From Fragum whitleyi (taxonomy: Eukaryota > Mollusca > Bivalvia > Cardiida > Cardiidae), in NCBI GenBank assembly GCA_948146395.1, contig OX411544.1, positions 94,413,232 to 94,477,231 on the forward strand: a DNA stretch of 64,000 bases, written 5' to 3'. Made by a program: the position numbers and the translations under genes. Below the pieces are notes generated by a model that saw only the letters and a program-made list of their open reading frames with translations, was not told the DNA's origin and did no database searches. Every line of letters begins with the position of its first letter. Position 1 is the first letter of the stretch. Below, one piece after another: positions 34,620 to 47,000 of the stretch.

Positions 34620-35333
34620 TTCCATACACGCTAATATTTGGGGGTCAATCAAAATTTCTTTATCAAATTAAGAAGAGGGTCGCCCAAGGATTGAATGTGG
34701 TTTTACGCAGCTTTCAACATTATTTCAGTTACATCGTGGCGACTGGAGCACCTAACAAAATGGATTCCTGGTATTTCACATGCCCATACTACCATTACAT
34801 CCTTTCATGGCCTTCACATGCTATCCCACATAGGTCTACGATTATCGACCCATTTGTGGGGGACATATAGTTGGAAAAAACATTCATACCAAGTTTATTG
34901 TAATCAGCCCCGTGGTTTTGGAGGAGAGGATTTACAAAGATTCTTTAGTGAAAATAAGCTCCACCTTTCCACGCCCATAATAAGGGGCCAATAAAAAATT
35001 CTTGAACAACTTTAGTAAAGGGTCACCCCAAAAACATACCTACCAAGTTTGATTGATATCAGCCCTATTTATTTGGCGGAGATTTTTGAAAATTTTAAAG
35101 TAGAAATGAGCCCTGTCCTGTCACGCACACATTTGGAGGTCAATCAAAATTTCTTGAACAACTTAAGAAGAGGATTATTCGGGGAACATTTCTGCCAAGT
35201 TTCATTCAAATAGTCCCATTGGTTAAGGAGGAGATGTTTAAAGAAAAAAATATGTAAACATGCACGGACGGATGCACAACAGACACACCACCATGACAAT
35301 AGCTCGCTGGCCTTCAGCATGTGGAGCTAATAA
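34620..35333 (+). mobile_element. Helitron-like tandem-core array H4, decayed
   Basis: Degenerate units with GTCAATCAAAATTTCTT, GGGTCACCC and CCAAGTTTCATTCAAAT words related to H3, and a right end with AATAGCTCGCTGG..GTGGAGCTAATAA that is a decayed version of the shell hairpin. A SINE fragment interrupts a unit at 34697-34870. No left shell was found. Confidence 0.5.
34697..34870 (-). mobile_element. SINE body fragment inside array H4
   Basis: GGTTTTACGCAGCTTTCAAC, GGAGCACCTAACAAAATGG and TAGGTCTACGATTATCGACC match the SINE body. The surrounding array sequence GGGTCGCCCAAGGA resumes after it with ACATTCATACCAAG, so the SINE entered the array. Confidence 0.6.
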
Positions 35334-35660
35334 TTGAATATGTTAAGTAACTGTACAACGCGATCAAGTGACTGAACAATATCGTTCTTTTTTTTCAACT
35401 ACTTGTTTTAAACGATTGCTTACAGAGATCACAAAGAGATTTGTTACTGAGTACCGGCGTTTTTTACTAGAAAACGAGCAAATGATGTTTTACTGCCTAT
35501 TCCAGATGACAAATCATGCTATTTTATGAACATATAATGAATATTCCTCATTTTTGTAGACCCAAATACCCCCCTAAAGCAATTTGTCTGAAAATAAAAT
35601 GTCATCAGTGCTTGGCAGGTTTTCCAAGTCTTCAAAGAAGTTTGAATGAAATTCCTCCTT

Positions 35661-35907
35661 TTAGCCCTTGTCATGCTGAATAAATTTTGGCTAAAAATTT
35701 GCTTCAAAATTAAGTGGTAAAAAGCACTTGAAGTACCAACTATTGGTCAATTTGCATTTGAAAAACTAAAACTATTGACAATTGTGGTTTGAAAGTGAGA
35801 AGCAGGTGGTGTAGACTAACATCAGACTGCACATAGGTGCAGGCTGATGTGTGTCTATAGCTCCTGCCAAAGCAGGAATATTCCGGGCTCAGCATGACAA
35901 GGGTTAA
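35661..35907. mobile_element. TTAACCCTTGTCATGCTGAA MITE, copy F1
   Basis: Left end TTAGCCCTTGTCATGCTGAA (one mismatch in TTAA), right end CTCAGCATGACAAGGGTTAA. Contains the family hairpin ATCAGACTGCACATAGG / CAGGCTGATG and AGCAGGAATATTCCGG. Confidence 0.65.
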
Positions 35908-36019
35908 GAGATGAAGAGAGTATCACAAAATGAACCTGCTTCAGATTCATACACGTGTGTGATAAGGTTTTTAGTTTCATACCTCTATGAAATCAACAAA
36001 TATTATTTTCATCTCTTAT
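35904..36019. mobile_element. TTAAGAGATGAAGAG hairpin element
   Basis: Starts TTAAGAGATGAAGAGAGTA and ends ATTATTTTCATCTCTTA, sharing its TTAA with copy F1. Similar fragments lie near 23150, 44440 and 52810, all with the block GTTTCATACCTCTATGAAAT. Confidence 0.5.
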
Positions 36020-36659
36020 TATTCAATATCATGATGCATATACATGTACTGAATCATTTCTGTTCAGTTTGAATCAATCCTTCCATAAGTTGCTGAGAAA
36101 TTGAGATGAGACGACAAAGTTATAAATGGAACAACTGACATTTTCATTAAAGGACCGAGAAATTGAGTGGACAGGATTTCCTAACAAAGGGCCATAACTC
36201 TGTCAAGGTTAATGGACAGTAACCAAAGTAGAGTATGCTCAACTCTGCTTTATACCGATCATAGATATGAAGATTGGGTGAAATCTGTCCATTAGTTTTT
36301 GAGTGTACAAGAAAAAGCTAGACAGACAGACCGACAGACTGACAAGCTGACTCCTATATACCCCATCAACATATTTTTGGGGATATAAAAATAAGTGAAG
36401 TCTAAGTCTTAAACAATTCTAAAATATAAGTTTAATGTTATGTATTACATACACAAAAACCCCTAACTGAAGATAAACACTTTTTGTATTTACATGCAAA
36501 TTCACATTAGTATCATAAATCCCTACATTTTCTACATAAGCTTAAGCTGCAATATACATGATGCATTTGTGAAACACTAAAACTCTGAAAGAGCAATTTT
36601 ATTTGAAAAGGGACCAAATTAATTGACCTGGACTTTGTCATATGACCTTGATCTTTAAA

Positions 36660-36934
36660 TTTGTTGGTTTGAATGGGTTTTACGCCGCTTTCAACAATTT
36701 CCCAAGTACATGGCGGTGACCGGAGCACCTAACAATGGATTTCTGGTATTTCTTTCATCTGTACTACCATTACACCCTTTCCTAGCCTCTGACTGCTATC
36801 TCACATAGGTTTACGATTATCTTCCCATTGGTGAGAGACAAACGTCGATAAGGATATTGGCTGCCACCGGGGATCGAACCCACGACTTCCAGATTGGAAG
36901 TCTTATTCCTAACCAACTGCCCTATGGTGGCGGC
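36660..36934 (-). mobile_element. Complete tRNA-derived SINE with 14-bp target duplication
   Basis: Minus strand: the head GGCCGCCACCATAGGGCAGT, A-box-like TAGGGCAGTTGGTTAGG and B box GGTTCGATCCC (about 36855-36934), then the body ending GGCGTAAAACCCATTC and a short CAAAC-type tail. CCTTGATCTTTAAA occurs on both sides (36646-36659 and 36935-36948), the expected target-site duplication. The GTTTTACGCCGC body core is widespread in molluscan SINEs. Confidence 0.85.
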
Positions 36935-37325
36935 CCTTGATCTTTAAAGATGTGTATTTATGAGAGTTAAGTTTGCAGATTAAAGATGCAGACAGACAAA
37001 ATAAAACAATATAGTCACAATCTATGATGCAGGTGCTGTCAAATATACATAGCTACCAAATATTTATACTTGAATATGTACAAATTTTCTTTTATGTAGT
37101 TTAGAAAGAAAGAAAGGAAAAGAATAGAAAGAAAATAGTTACACACCTTCAAGTTAATGTTTACAACAAAGGACATTATAATCATCCAAAAGTGGAGAAT
37201 CTTTTTTTCCAGGCTAAGAACAAAATTTTCTTTTATTTCAGCAAACATCAGAACTGTGAACATAGTGTTTGTCAGTTCATGAAGTCTTATTCCACTAAGA
37301 AATCTGAATGCTCTTTCTGTATGTA

Positions 37326-37564
37326 TTAACCCTTTTCATGCTGATTCCCAAGTATTACTGTATAAAAAGATTGTATAGACAAAGATCAGCCAGCACATAT
37401 GAGCATTCTGATCTTGGTATCACTTTTCCCCTTTCAAGGCAGAGCTGTTCACAAAATCCAATTTCTAAAGAAAAATTGTGAGATACTTTTGAATTCCAGT
37501 GCTTTCAGTACTTTGATTTTACTGAAATCTTGAAAAGATATTTATTCAGCATGACAAGGGTTAG
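37326..37564. mobile_element. TTAACCCTTGTCATGCTGAA MITE, copy F2
   Basis: Left TTAACCCTTTTCATGCTGA, right TTCAGCATGACAAGGGTTAG. It lies 250 bp downstream of the kelch stop codon and carries the best poly(A) signal for that gene. Confidence 0.7.
37541..37546 (-). promoter_or_regulatory. Probable poly(A) signal of the kelch gene
   Basis: AATAAA on the minus strand, about 270 bp after the stop codon at 37814, and inside the MITE at 37326-37564. It is the first canonical signal I see downstream. Confidence 0.45.
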
Positions 37565-37705
37565 AAAAAGTCTTGTAGGAGTCTTCAATTATTCTAATAC
37601 CATTCTCCATGTGACATCAAATATTCTGCAACATTGATCTTAATTAGGTGTATGAAAGTTAATTTGAAGTATATGTATCATGGTATAGGGCTGATAACTA
37701 ACAAA

Positions 37706-37784
37706 TCGAGGGTTTGGTGCAAGACTGTAGTAAGTGTATATACAATGTATTTACACTTACTACAGTCTTGCACCGAACCCACGA
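37706..37784. mobile_element. 79-bp palindrome in the kelch 3' UTR
   Basis: TCGAGGGTTTGGTGCAAGAC on the left pairs with GTCTTGCACCGAACCCACGA on the right around AAGTGTATATACAATG. A second 79-bp member with the same outer TCGAGGG..CCCTCGA ends is at 51219-51297. In the transcript it should form a long hairpin 30 nt after the stop codon. Confidence 0.65.
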
Positions 37785-37813
37785 AATGATTCCATGTTAT
37801 AATAGTGATGCCA

Positions 37814-38025
37814 CTAACAATCCATATTGACGGTGGCAGGTTCAAAAGGGAGATAAATACTGTAGAGATCATTGAAATATTCGCCATCATTATCTCCCCC
37901 ACCAAATATGATGACCTCATCTTCTTCATCACCGTTGTCTTGACGATATGGCATACAAACGGCCTTGTGACCCACACGAGCACATGGTGGGTTCTCAACC
38001 AGTATTTGGGTCCAGGTTAACTGAT
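37814..38025 (-). CDS. Kelch gene exon 11 (sixth kelch repeat, stop)
   Basis: 212 bp after acceptor GTATTTCCAG. Encodes LTWTQILVENPP, RVGHKAV, VIIFGGGDNDGEYFNDLYS and the C-terminus ..VNMDC, stop TAG. Confidence 0.88.
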
Positions 38026-41000
38026 CTGGAAATACACAGGGTCAACAATATACAACTTTCTTTAATGCTTTTAGGTGGTTTATTGAGAAATTATGGTAGA
38101 TTATCACTTTATAATCTCACTGCAAATTCAGTGAAATTATTAAAAACTTATACCCTGCTTTTGTGCATTCCACCCTATCTTACGTTATCTATGCGGTGCG
38201 AATATGTGACGTCACAATGAACATTGCATAGCATTTACGAAAATTTGTCCTAAAAATTTCACATTTTGTCTCATTTTTGCATATAAGAAATAGAAGAATC
38301 ATTTGTTTTCGAGTAAAATCAATTAATTTTTCATTTTGTGAACAAAAAAAGCTTATTTTTCACTCATGGCTCTGCCACTTGTGAAAATATAGCTTATGTT
38401 GTTCACTTAATTAAATATAAATCGGATCTTACACTGAAACAAATGATTTATTCTCTATATATTAACACTGGATTTATGTATATGATCGACAAGAAAAGGG
38501 GACATCTAGGTACTCCTTAAAGTGTCAGGGTTTAAAGGGAAGTAGATTTTGCACATCTGAGATGCAATAAGTAGCAATGACCCTCAGAACCATATGATGT
38601 GAGTCCCATTGACTCACTGGACCAGCTTCTAGAAAGAATTAAAGACTGTTTTCAATTCTTTCCAGGAATTGAGCCCCATATAATCAATAAATATCCTAAA
38701 CTATCTTTAGCTATAACCAGGGAATAGCTCTAAAATAATATAACAAGAGGGCCAAAATTGAGGGCCTAAATTTTATTGGTCCAGTGGAAACAATCCAAGT
38801 AACAAAGTTTCATTCACATTTGCCTAATTGTTGAGGAGAAGATATTATTCGAAGATTTTAGAGAGAAAATGGACCCTGCCCACTAATTCTTTTCTGAGGC
38901 GACTAAAAATAAGCCCCCGCCCCTGCCATGCCCATATTTATGGGCCAATAAAAATTTTGCTAACTAATTTTGAAGAGAGTCACCCAAGGAACATTCTGGT
39001 AAAGTTCATTGAAATTGGCCCAGTGGTTTAGGAGGAAATGTCGTTAAAAGATTTCTATCTTAATAAGCTCCACCCTGCCATGCCCATATTTATAAGTGTA
39101 TCGAAATTTGGCGAACAATTTTTGAAAAGGGTCACCAAAGGAACATTCTGGTAAAGTTTCATTGAAATTGGCCAGTGGTTAAGGAGGAGATGTTCTTCAA
39201 AGATTTCTATCTTAATAAGCCCCAGCCTGCCATGCCCATATTTATGGGTGTATCAAAATTTGGAGAACAATTTTTGAAAAGGGTCACCCAAGGAACATTC
39301 TGGTAAAGTTTTATTGAAATCGGCCAGTGGTTAAGGAGGAGATGTTGTTCAAAGATTTCTATCTTAATAAGCCCCACCCTGCCATGCCCATATTAATGGG
39401 TGTATCACAATTTGGCGAACAAATTTTGAAGTGGCTCACCCAAGGAAAATTCTGGTAAAGTTTCATTAAAATCGGCCAGTGGTTAAGGAGGAGATGTTGT
39501 TCCAAGATTTCTATCTTAATAAGCTCCACCCTGCCATGCCCATATTAATGCGTGTATCAAAATTTAGCGAACCATTTTTGAAGTGGCTCACCCAAGGAAC
39601 ATTCTGGTAAAGTTTCATTAAAATTGTCCCAGTGGTTCAGGAAGAAATGTCGTTCAAAGATTTCGGGCTCAAATAAGCCCTGCCCTGCCATACCCATATT
39701 TATGGGCGTATCAAAATTAAGCAAACATTTTTTAAAGAGGGTCACCCAAGGAACATTCTGGCAAAGTTTCATTGAAATTGGCCTGGTGGTTCAGGAGAGG
39801 AAGAAGTTTGTCAGATTGTTGACGACGGATAAGACGCGACAGACTTGGGCTAACCTTAAAAGCTCCCCTTGAGCATGTTGTGCCCAGGTAAGCTAAAAAA
39901 TAAGTTAGGTGCTTAAAGGAAATAGTCTGTATCTTAAACAGTGACTCAAAAACTTAAAGAAACAACCCCTAAGATGCTTATTACTAGTTTATACTAATAT
40001 ATTTTAGTTTGATTGCGACGAAAGCTCAAGCTTATATAATTGCTTTCGAACACTCAATCCTGATGGTTTCATGTCCCTGAGAGAGAGGCAGTGGTTTAAA
40101 CCCACTGCTACCCAATATTACAGCTGGGTGAACTGGGGCTGGCTTTTAAGTGTTTTGCCCATACAGCCACCCGGCAACAGTGGGGATAGAACCACAGAAC
40201 TCTAGGTTACGGGTCAAGTGCATTTTTCTATAGCCCTTATTATTGAGTCCTTTGGACCCAGTTTTGTCAAAGTCAGTCCAAAACCCTGAGTGTAGACCTT
40301 TATGGGAGTGTGCTGTTAACACAGGCTAACTAAGGGTGAATATTTTCTCCCTTAACACATCACTCAACCTTCAAACATAATTGCTTTCAAAATGCTCCAA
40401 CTGGTTCACCTCTGCTGGAGCAAATCTCTTTTTCAAAACTATTTTACTGAATTCCTAGTTCTGAGATGGTCAACTTTTGTCTGAGAAGCCACATAAATAT
40501 TGATATATAGGACATAAAATGGAGAACAAGGTACCCAAATTATATCCTTCAAAAGGTCTAGATCCCTAGGGAATCATAAATTCTTCATGTTGAAATGAAT
40601 ATGAAAGAGACTGTATTCAAAACAAGAGGACCATGATGGTCCTATATCGCTCACCTTCGTCTCTTTGACTTCTCCCTTAGCAAAATTAAATACTTGAAAG
40701 ATCATTAAATGATCATTAAATTTTTCAAAGAAAAACATAACTGTTTTTCTATGATCGCTGCATAAATTACTATCCTTTTCTAAACAAAGTTCATGTGACC
40801 TGGCCAACATTCTGACAAAGTTTCATAAAGATTGGGCAATATTTGTGGCGTCTAAAAAGAAAATAGTCATTTAGGCCCCCTTTCCCGTGATATGACATGT
40901 ATCTTTCCAATTCTAAATAGGGTTCATCCTTGTGACCTAGCCATTATTCTGATCATGTTTCATGAAAATTGAATTGTATTTGTGGCTTCTAGAGCGTAAA

Positions 41001-44000
41001 CAAGAAAATTGTCATTAAAGCCCCTTTTTCCCGTGATATGGCACAGATCCTTCCCATTTTCAATAGGGTTCATCTTTGTGACCTGGCCAACATTCTGACA
41101 AAATTTCATAAAGATTGGGCCATATTTGTAGTCTCTAGAGTGTAAATAAGAAATTTGTCATTAAGGCCCCTTTTCCCGTAATATGGCACAGATCCTTACC
41201 ATTTTTGAAAGGGTTCATCCTTGTGACCTGGCCAACATTATGACGATGTTTCATGAAGATTGGACCATATTTGTGGCCTCTAGAGTGTAAACAAAAAAAT
41301 TGTCATTAAGGCCCCTTTTCACGTAATATGGCACAGATCCTTCCTATTTTCGATAGGGATCATCCTTGTGGCTTGGCCAACCTTCTGACCAAATTTCATA
41401 AAGATTGGGCCATATTTGTGGTCTCTAGAGAGTAAGCAAGAAAATTGTCATTAAGGCCCCTTTTCCCGTGATATTGCACAGATCCTTCCCATTCTCAATA
41501 GGGTTCATCCTTGTAACCTGGCCAACATTCTGACCAAGTTTCATGAAGATTTGGCCATATTTGTGGCCTCTAGAGTGTAAACAAGAATATTGTATTTAAG
41601 GCCCCTTTTCCCGTGATATGGCACGGATCCTTCCCATTTTCAATAGGGTTCATCCTTGTGACCTGGCCAACATTCTGACCAAGTTTCATGAAGATTGGGC
41701 CATATTTGTGGCCTCTAGAGTGTAAACAAGAAATTTGTCATTATGGCCCCTTTTCCCGTGATATGGCATGGATCCTTCCCATTTTCAATAGGGTTCATCC
41801 TTGTGACCTGGCCAACATTCTGACCAAGTTTCATGAAGATTGGGCCATATTTGTGGCCTCTAGAGTGTAAACACTAAGATTGTTGACGCCGGACGACAGA
41901 CGACACACGACAGACATTCAATGATCACAAAAGCTCACCTTGAGCACGATGTGCTCAGGTGAGCTAAAAAGTGACAAATTTTGCTTATTGAAGTATAACA
42001 TTAGTGCTCTCAAATCTTAATGTTTCTTTGTAAGTGGTCCACACAATGAATATCTTTTGGACAAACTGAAGGACAGACAGACACCAGTAAAAACAATCTT
42101 TCAACTTGCAGAAGTCCACAAATCACATAATACTTACCAACACAAAAGCCCAGCAAAGCTTGTCAATTGGATCAAAAGTTGAAATAGGAGCATTATTCGT
42201 ACAATACGAAGATTCCAAAGCTCATAAAGATAAATTAAGGTAGTGGACCCGTAATAGTTTTGCAACATCAGAAAGTAATGAACTTTAACAATGTTAACTG
42301 AGGTTTCCTAATGATTTTCATTAGGAAACCTCAGTTAACTTTGTGAAAGAATATGTGGTCCGATATGTTGCAGAACTATTACCGGTCCACTACCTTAAGA
42401 GTCATATTAGCTACTCTCTTTATGATAAACATTATATTCTAAGCTTCAACTGATTCCCTTCCATACTATCAAGGCCTTTACTGATAACAAACAGTTAAAG
42501 GGGGACAGACAGATTAACAGCTAAACAAAATTGGTCAGGACAAAATGATTCACCTCTGATTTATCAATGTTGAGGGGGAAAAAATGCCTTTTTTATGATT
42601 ATACAACACATCTTACTAATTTTTCCCAAACAATGATTAAAAAGAAATATGACTGTATATATAAGGATCAGCTTGTATGTGTGTACAGGCTGATCTTAGT
42701 CCTCTCTGTCTACAAATGCTTTATTTTTTCTTTTCAGGAATACTCATTAGATTAACCCATGTCATGCGGATTTAAAATCCTCTTTCGGACTGCTCTTATT
42801 TCAAAGTATTGAGAGCCCTAAAATCCAATGTGCAGGCTGATCTTTTGTCTATATCTCCTTCAAAAGCAGGAATATTCCGGATTCAGCATGACAAGGGTTA
42901 AATATTTGTGTAAATCTATCATGAAAAACTCACCAAGGTTAAATATATGAGTGTCCTCTAGGGCAAAATCTCCATTGTAACCTCCATGAATCAACAATCT
43001 TTTTCCAGTCAGAGCACAGGAACCATGCCAGCTTAAAACATAAAAATGACTTAATTCAAATTAAATATTGTTTTAAATAGTTGGCCAATTTTCATCGCCT
43101 TTCATCAAATCTGAATAATTTTTTTCCAACAAAAATAACTAGAAAGCAGGCAGTGTAGACTAAGATCAGACTGCATGTCTGTGCAGTCTGATCTTATTCA
43201 ATTCTGTTTGCCAAATATTTTTGCACAAAAGATATATATGTAAAGAGCAGGTCTAGAAGAATCAATTCTGTTCTGCATTTTCTGAATTCTCACTAAATTG
43301 ACTAAAATATACATGGTACATCCTGTTAAATCTGTGTGTAAAAAGTTTATTTGTATGATTGATCATAAAGTATGTCCTCAAAAACATCCAAAAAATAATG
43401 AAATATCTTCACTTTTGCTTATTGTCATTCAAAATTAACAAATGACATTAATTTGTGACTTTGATCTGTAGGAAATTTTCTTTCAAATGGTACATAAATT
43501 CATAATGAATGATAATTGTGCCAATCTAATTTGAAATTCATTCATTTAAAATTTAAATTTTGTTGATCCTAGCAATTTTTGTTCATTATGATTAGCTGCA
43601 AAATTAGTTTCAATAAATCCATCAATAAATGGAGAGAAATGGTCCAGTCTAATCCAGGCAACCAAACTAGTGCACTTACATGACTTGTCAAAGAGACGAG
43701 GTCTTGCTCAACTTAAGGCCGGCATGAAAATAAGTGTAATAGGGGTTTAAAGGTTACTACCCAAATGAAAAATCTTTGGAAAGCCTTGGCTAAATAAAAC
43801 TAGACTTTCCAAATGCGAACTAATACCTCCAAACAAGTGTTTTCAATTACGAAAAGCCATTTTCCATCAAAAGGCTATAACTCTGTCAAAAATAAATGGA
43901 TCGTAACTCAAATATCACATGCACATCTCTGCCTGATACTGATTACATTACAAGTTTCAATGAAATCAACGACTAGTTGCGGAGAAAACTTCTGGACAAA

Positions 44001-47000
44001 AAACTACTGACAGACGGACTGATGGATGGACAGATGGACCAAGCAACAAGCTGACTCTTATTTACTATTTTGTTGCAATTTTTTCTCCTTTTCCCTATTT
44101 TTCACATTTCTCATCAGTCTTTTCAAATTTAGAATAGTCTAAAATTCGTTTGTCTGCTAATTACTTTGTACATACCTTCTTGGGCTTGGTGGGGTTCCTT
44201 TAATGTCTGGCTGTGTCCATTCTACTATACCTAATGAGAAAATAAATACTATTTTGACATCTCTCCAAAATTGAATGAAATTTTCTACAAACTATCACAT
44301 CCAGTTAACCAGTTAGCTGATTTTTAATCAAGACAACATTGGATAAATATGTTAAATATTTTGTTCACCATAAAGTAATAATTTAATTTCAGTTGGTACT
44401 CCAGTCAGAAACCTGTTTCTTCACTGTTTCTTAACTGACAAATTACATTTAGTTTCATACCTCTTTGAAATCGAAAAATACTCTCTTCATCTCTTAATTG
44501 TGCAGTGGAGTTAAAAAAAAAATTTCCATTAGTTTTAGCAATAATCCTTGGGGCTCCTTTTTTTATTAAATTTTGACAAAGAGCAAAAACCTGAATATTT
44601 TGAGCAAAAATCCATAAAGTCCCTTGCTGGGCTGGATTCTGCCCCATTTTCAAAAGGAAGCATCTTTATGACTCTACAATTATCCTATGAAAGTTTTGCA
44701 TGAGGACTAAGTTAATTTCAAATGGTGCTGCTATTCATAATACAGAGCAACTGTGTAGACAAGGTTTGAAAGAATTGGCACAAACTAAACTACAATGTCA
44801 AAAGGATAGAAAAGTAAAAAAATTCTCCATTTTCCAATTAACAAGATGTGTTTGTTGAACATGTAAGCCCTTGCCACTGCCATTTTCAGAAATTTCAACA
44901 CATTTGACCTTGAAAAATGACCTTGACTAATAACCTGCCATGAAAAAAGGTCTTGTCTCAAGCAATACTAATATGAAATATTAACATTCTTCTAAACAAT
45001 CAAAATTTATGACCAATGTTAATAACAAATAGGCAATGGAAGAAATTGACTAGCAGACTAACAGACAGGTCATAAATAATATGTCATCTATCAAATTTGG
45101 GGGGCATAAAAACAAACAAGCTTATAAATAATTAGTGTACTCACTCATATCGAGTATGTGAAGATTGCTGTATGATATCGGAGCATCCCAACCCCCAAAC
45201 ACTACCAACTGGTCATCTATCAGGGTTGCAGAATGACTAAAAAACACAGAAGGGGAAAGAAATAATGCCACTTTTTTTAATATCATTTTCTAGGCTGAAG
45301 TCATTGTCCAAAAGATAACAAAAACACAATTACTTCCTAGTCATCATCATGGGCAAAGATTCATCCCAATAACCATTTTAACTATCTGAATTGGTACAGA
45401 TATTGAGTGAATTACCCCTGCATAAAATTAATTGCAAGCCAACATTTCCATCATCCTTGACTGTGAAAAAATTATCACATAAAAGAGGTTTATTTTTTCT
45501 GATATTCATATGCACATGGCCATAATTAAAGTCATTGCATCATTCTTAGTGAATGACATCATAGTAATATACTAGTTGATATCGAAAATGAACACAGAAG
45601 ACAATACAGTACAAGCATGAAAATTTCATTTTGATAGGGTTATTTGTATACAAGATATAGAACCGGTCTCACAAATTATATGGATGACCCTTGTATAATT
45701 AGTTAAGAAATATTATTTAATTTTGTGAAGATATTTACCCTGATCTAGGTATAGGTTTTTCTCCCTTCACAATCGGAGTGTACCAACTCTCCATGACTGG
45801 ACTAAAGATGTGAATATCATTACTACAACCGTCAGGTTGTGGGTCAGGACGTGGGTACACACCACCAAATATCCACAGTTCATGACGGTACAGTGTGGCA
45901 CTGTGATAGGCTCTTGTTGGGGCTTTACCATTCACCTGCAATGAAAATTCTAGTATGCAACCAATCATTGTGGACATGTTAAAACCGCCGGAACATTTCT
46001 ATCACTCACAGTCTTCAAATGTCACTCACATCTTTTGAGAGAAAGGGTGTTGTAATTTCAAGCCCCACCCTCTGAATTTAATTCCTTAGGCTGATAGTTC
46101 ATTTTTGCATGGAAAGTTATTTTTTCTACATTTACTATATTTTTAATGGTTTAAATTAAAATCTATGCAACTTATTTTGGGAAATTATTAATTTTTTTTT
46201 TCAATATTGTAAACAATTTTATACTTAACTCAAACTCTCTTGCTTATAAGCTTGTATTAAATCTTATTTGTATAATTTGTTTAACCCTTTGCTGTTTAAT
46301 CCCTGCTTTTTACATGCCTGTCATTTTATGATTGAGAAAACATTGTGAAAAAAGAAGAAATTGCTTCTGACAAGCAATTTTTTCTTTTTCCAAACTATTT
46401 TCTACCCTACTAAATAGTTATTTTTCAAATTAAATCCACTTTTAATTTTCGTCTGCAAAACCTTTGAATTTGGACAGGTCCAAAATTTTGTAAAACAGGA
46501 AAGGGTTAAACCAGAACAGCATTCTACAATGGTGAAGTACCTTTACTAATTGCCATTTCCACTCATCAAGATCCAACATATGTACATCATGAAACCATCT
46601 CGTGTTTTTCGATCCCCCAAACACGTAAATACATCGCACCAGTGGGTCATATGTGGCAGAGTGACCCATTCTATACTCAGGTTTTTGACTTTCTGACTGA
46701 ACATCTAACATCCTCCACCTGCGAGTTTCTTGAAAAAAAAAAAAAAAAACCACAAGCAATTCATGTTTAAATGTTTATTTTCATGAATAAATTATCTAGC
46801 AATTTTCCAGAAAAAGAGCGTTCTGATTATGGATGAAGTATTATTTTTAAACATTCAAGAACAGAATTAGAAGCTTTTAGCTATTTTGCATACTTGCACA
46901 AAAATTGTTCTATAAAAGTTATAAAAGTGTCTTAAAATAAGTTAAACTTTGGGGTATATTTTTTTTGCTTCAATATAATATTACTCTCTTTGTGTGTTCA

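Noticed and set aside
36855..36934. Functional tRNA gene
   Set aside because: The tRNA-like head is the start of a SINE with a target duplication; the anticodon arm is abnormal and the body continues without a terminator.
40621..41967. CRISPR-like or satellite array
   Set aside because: Units are contiguous without spacers and bounded by shell sequences shared with other arrays, so it is a mobile-element core.
46442..46540. C-terminal extension of the exon 6 frame past its donor
   Set aside because: The frame runs on into intron and then the G3 MITE; the GTACTT donor restores perfect phase with exon 7.
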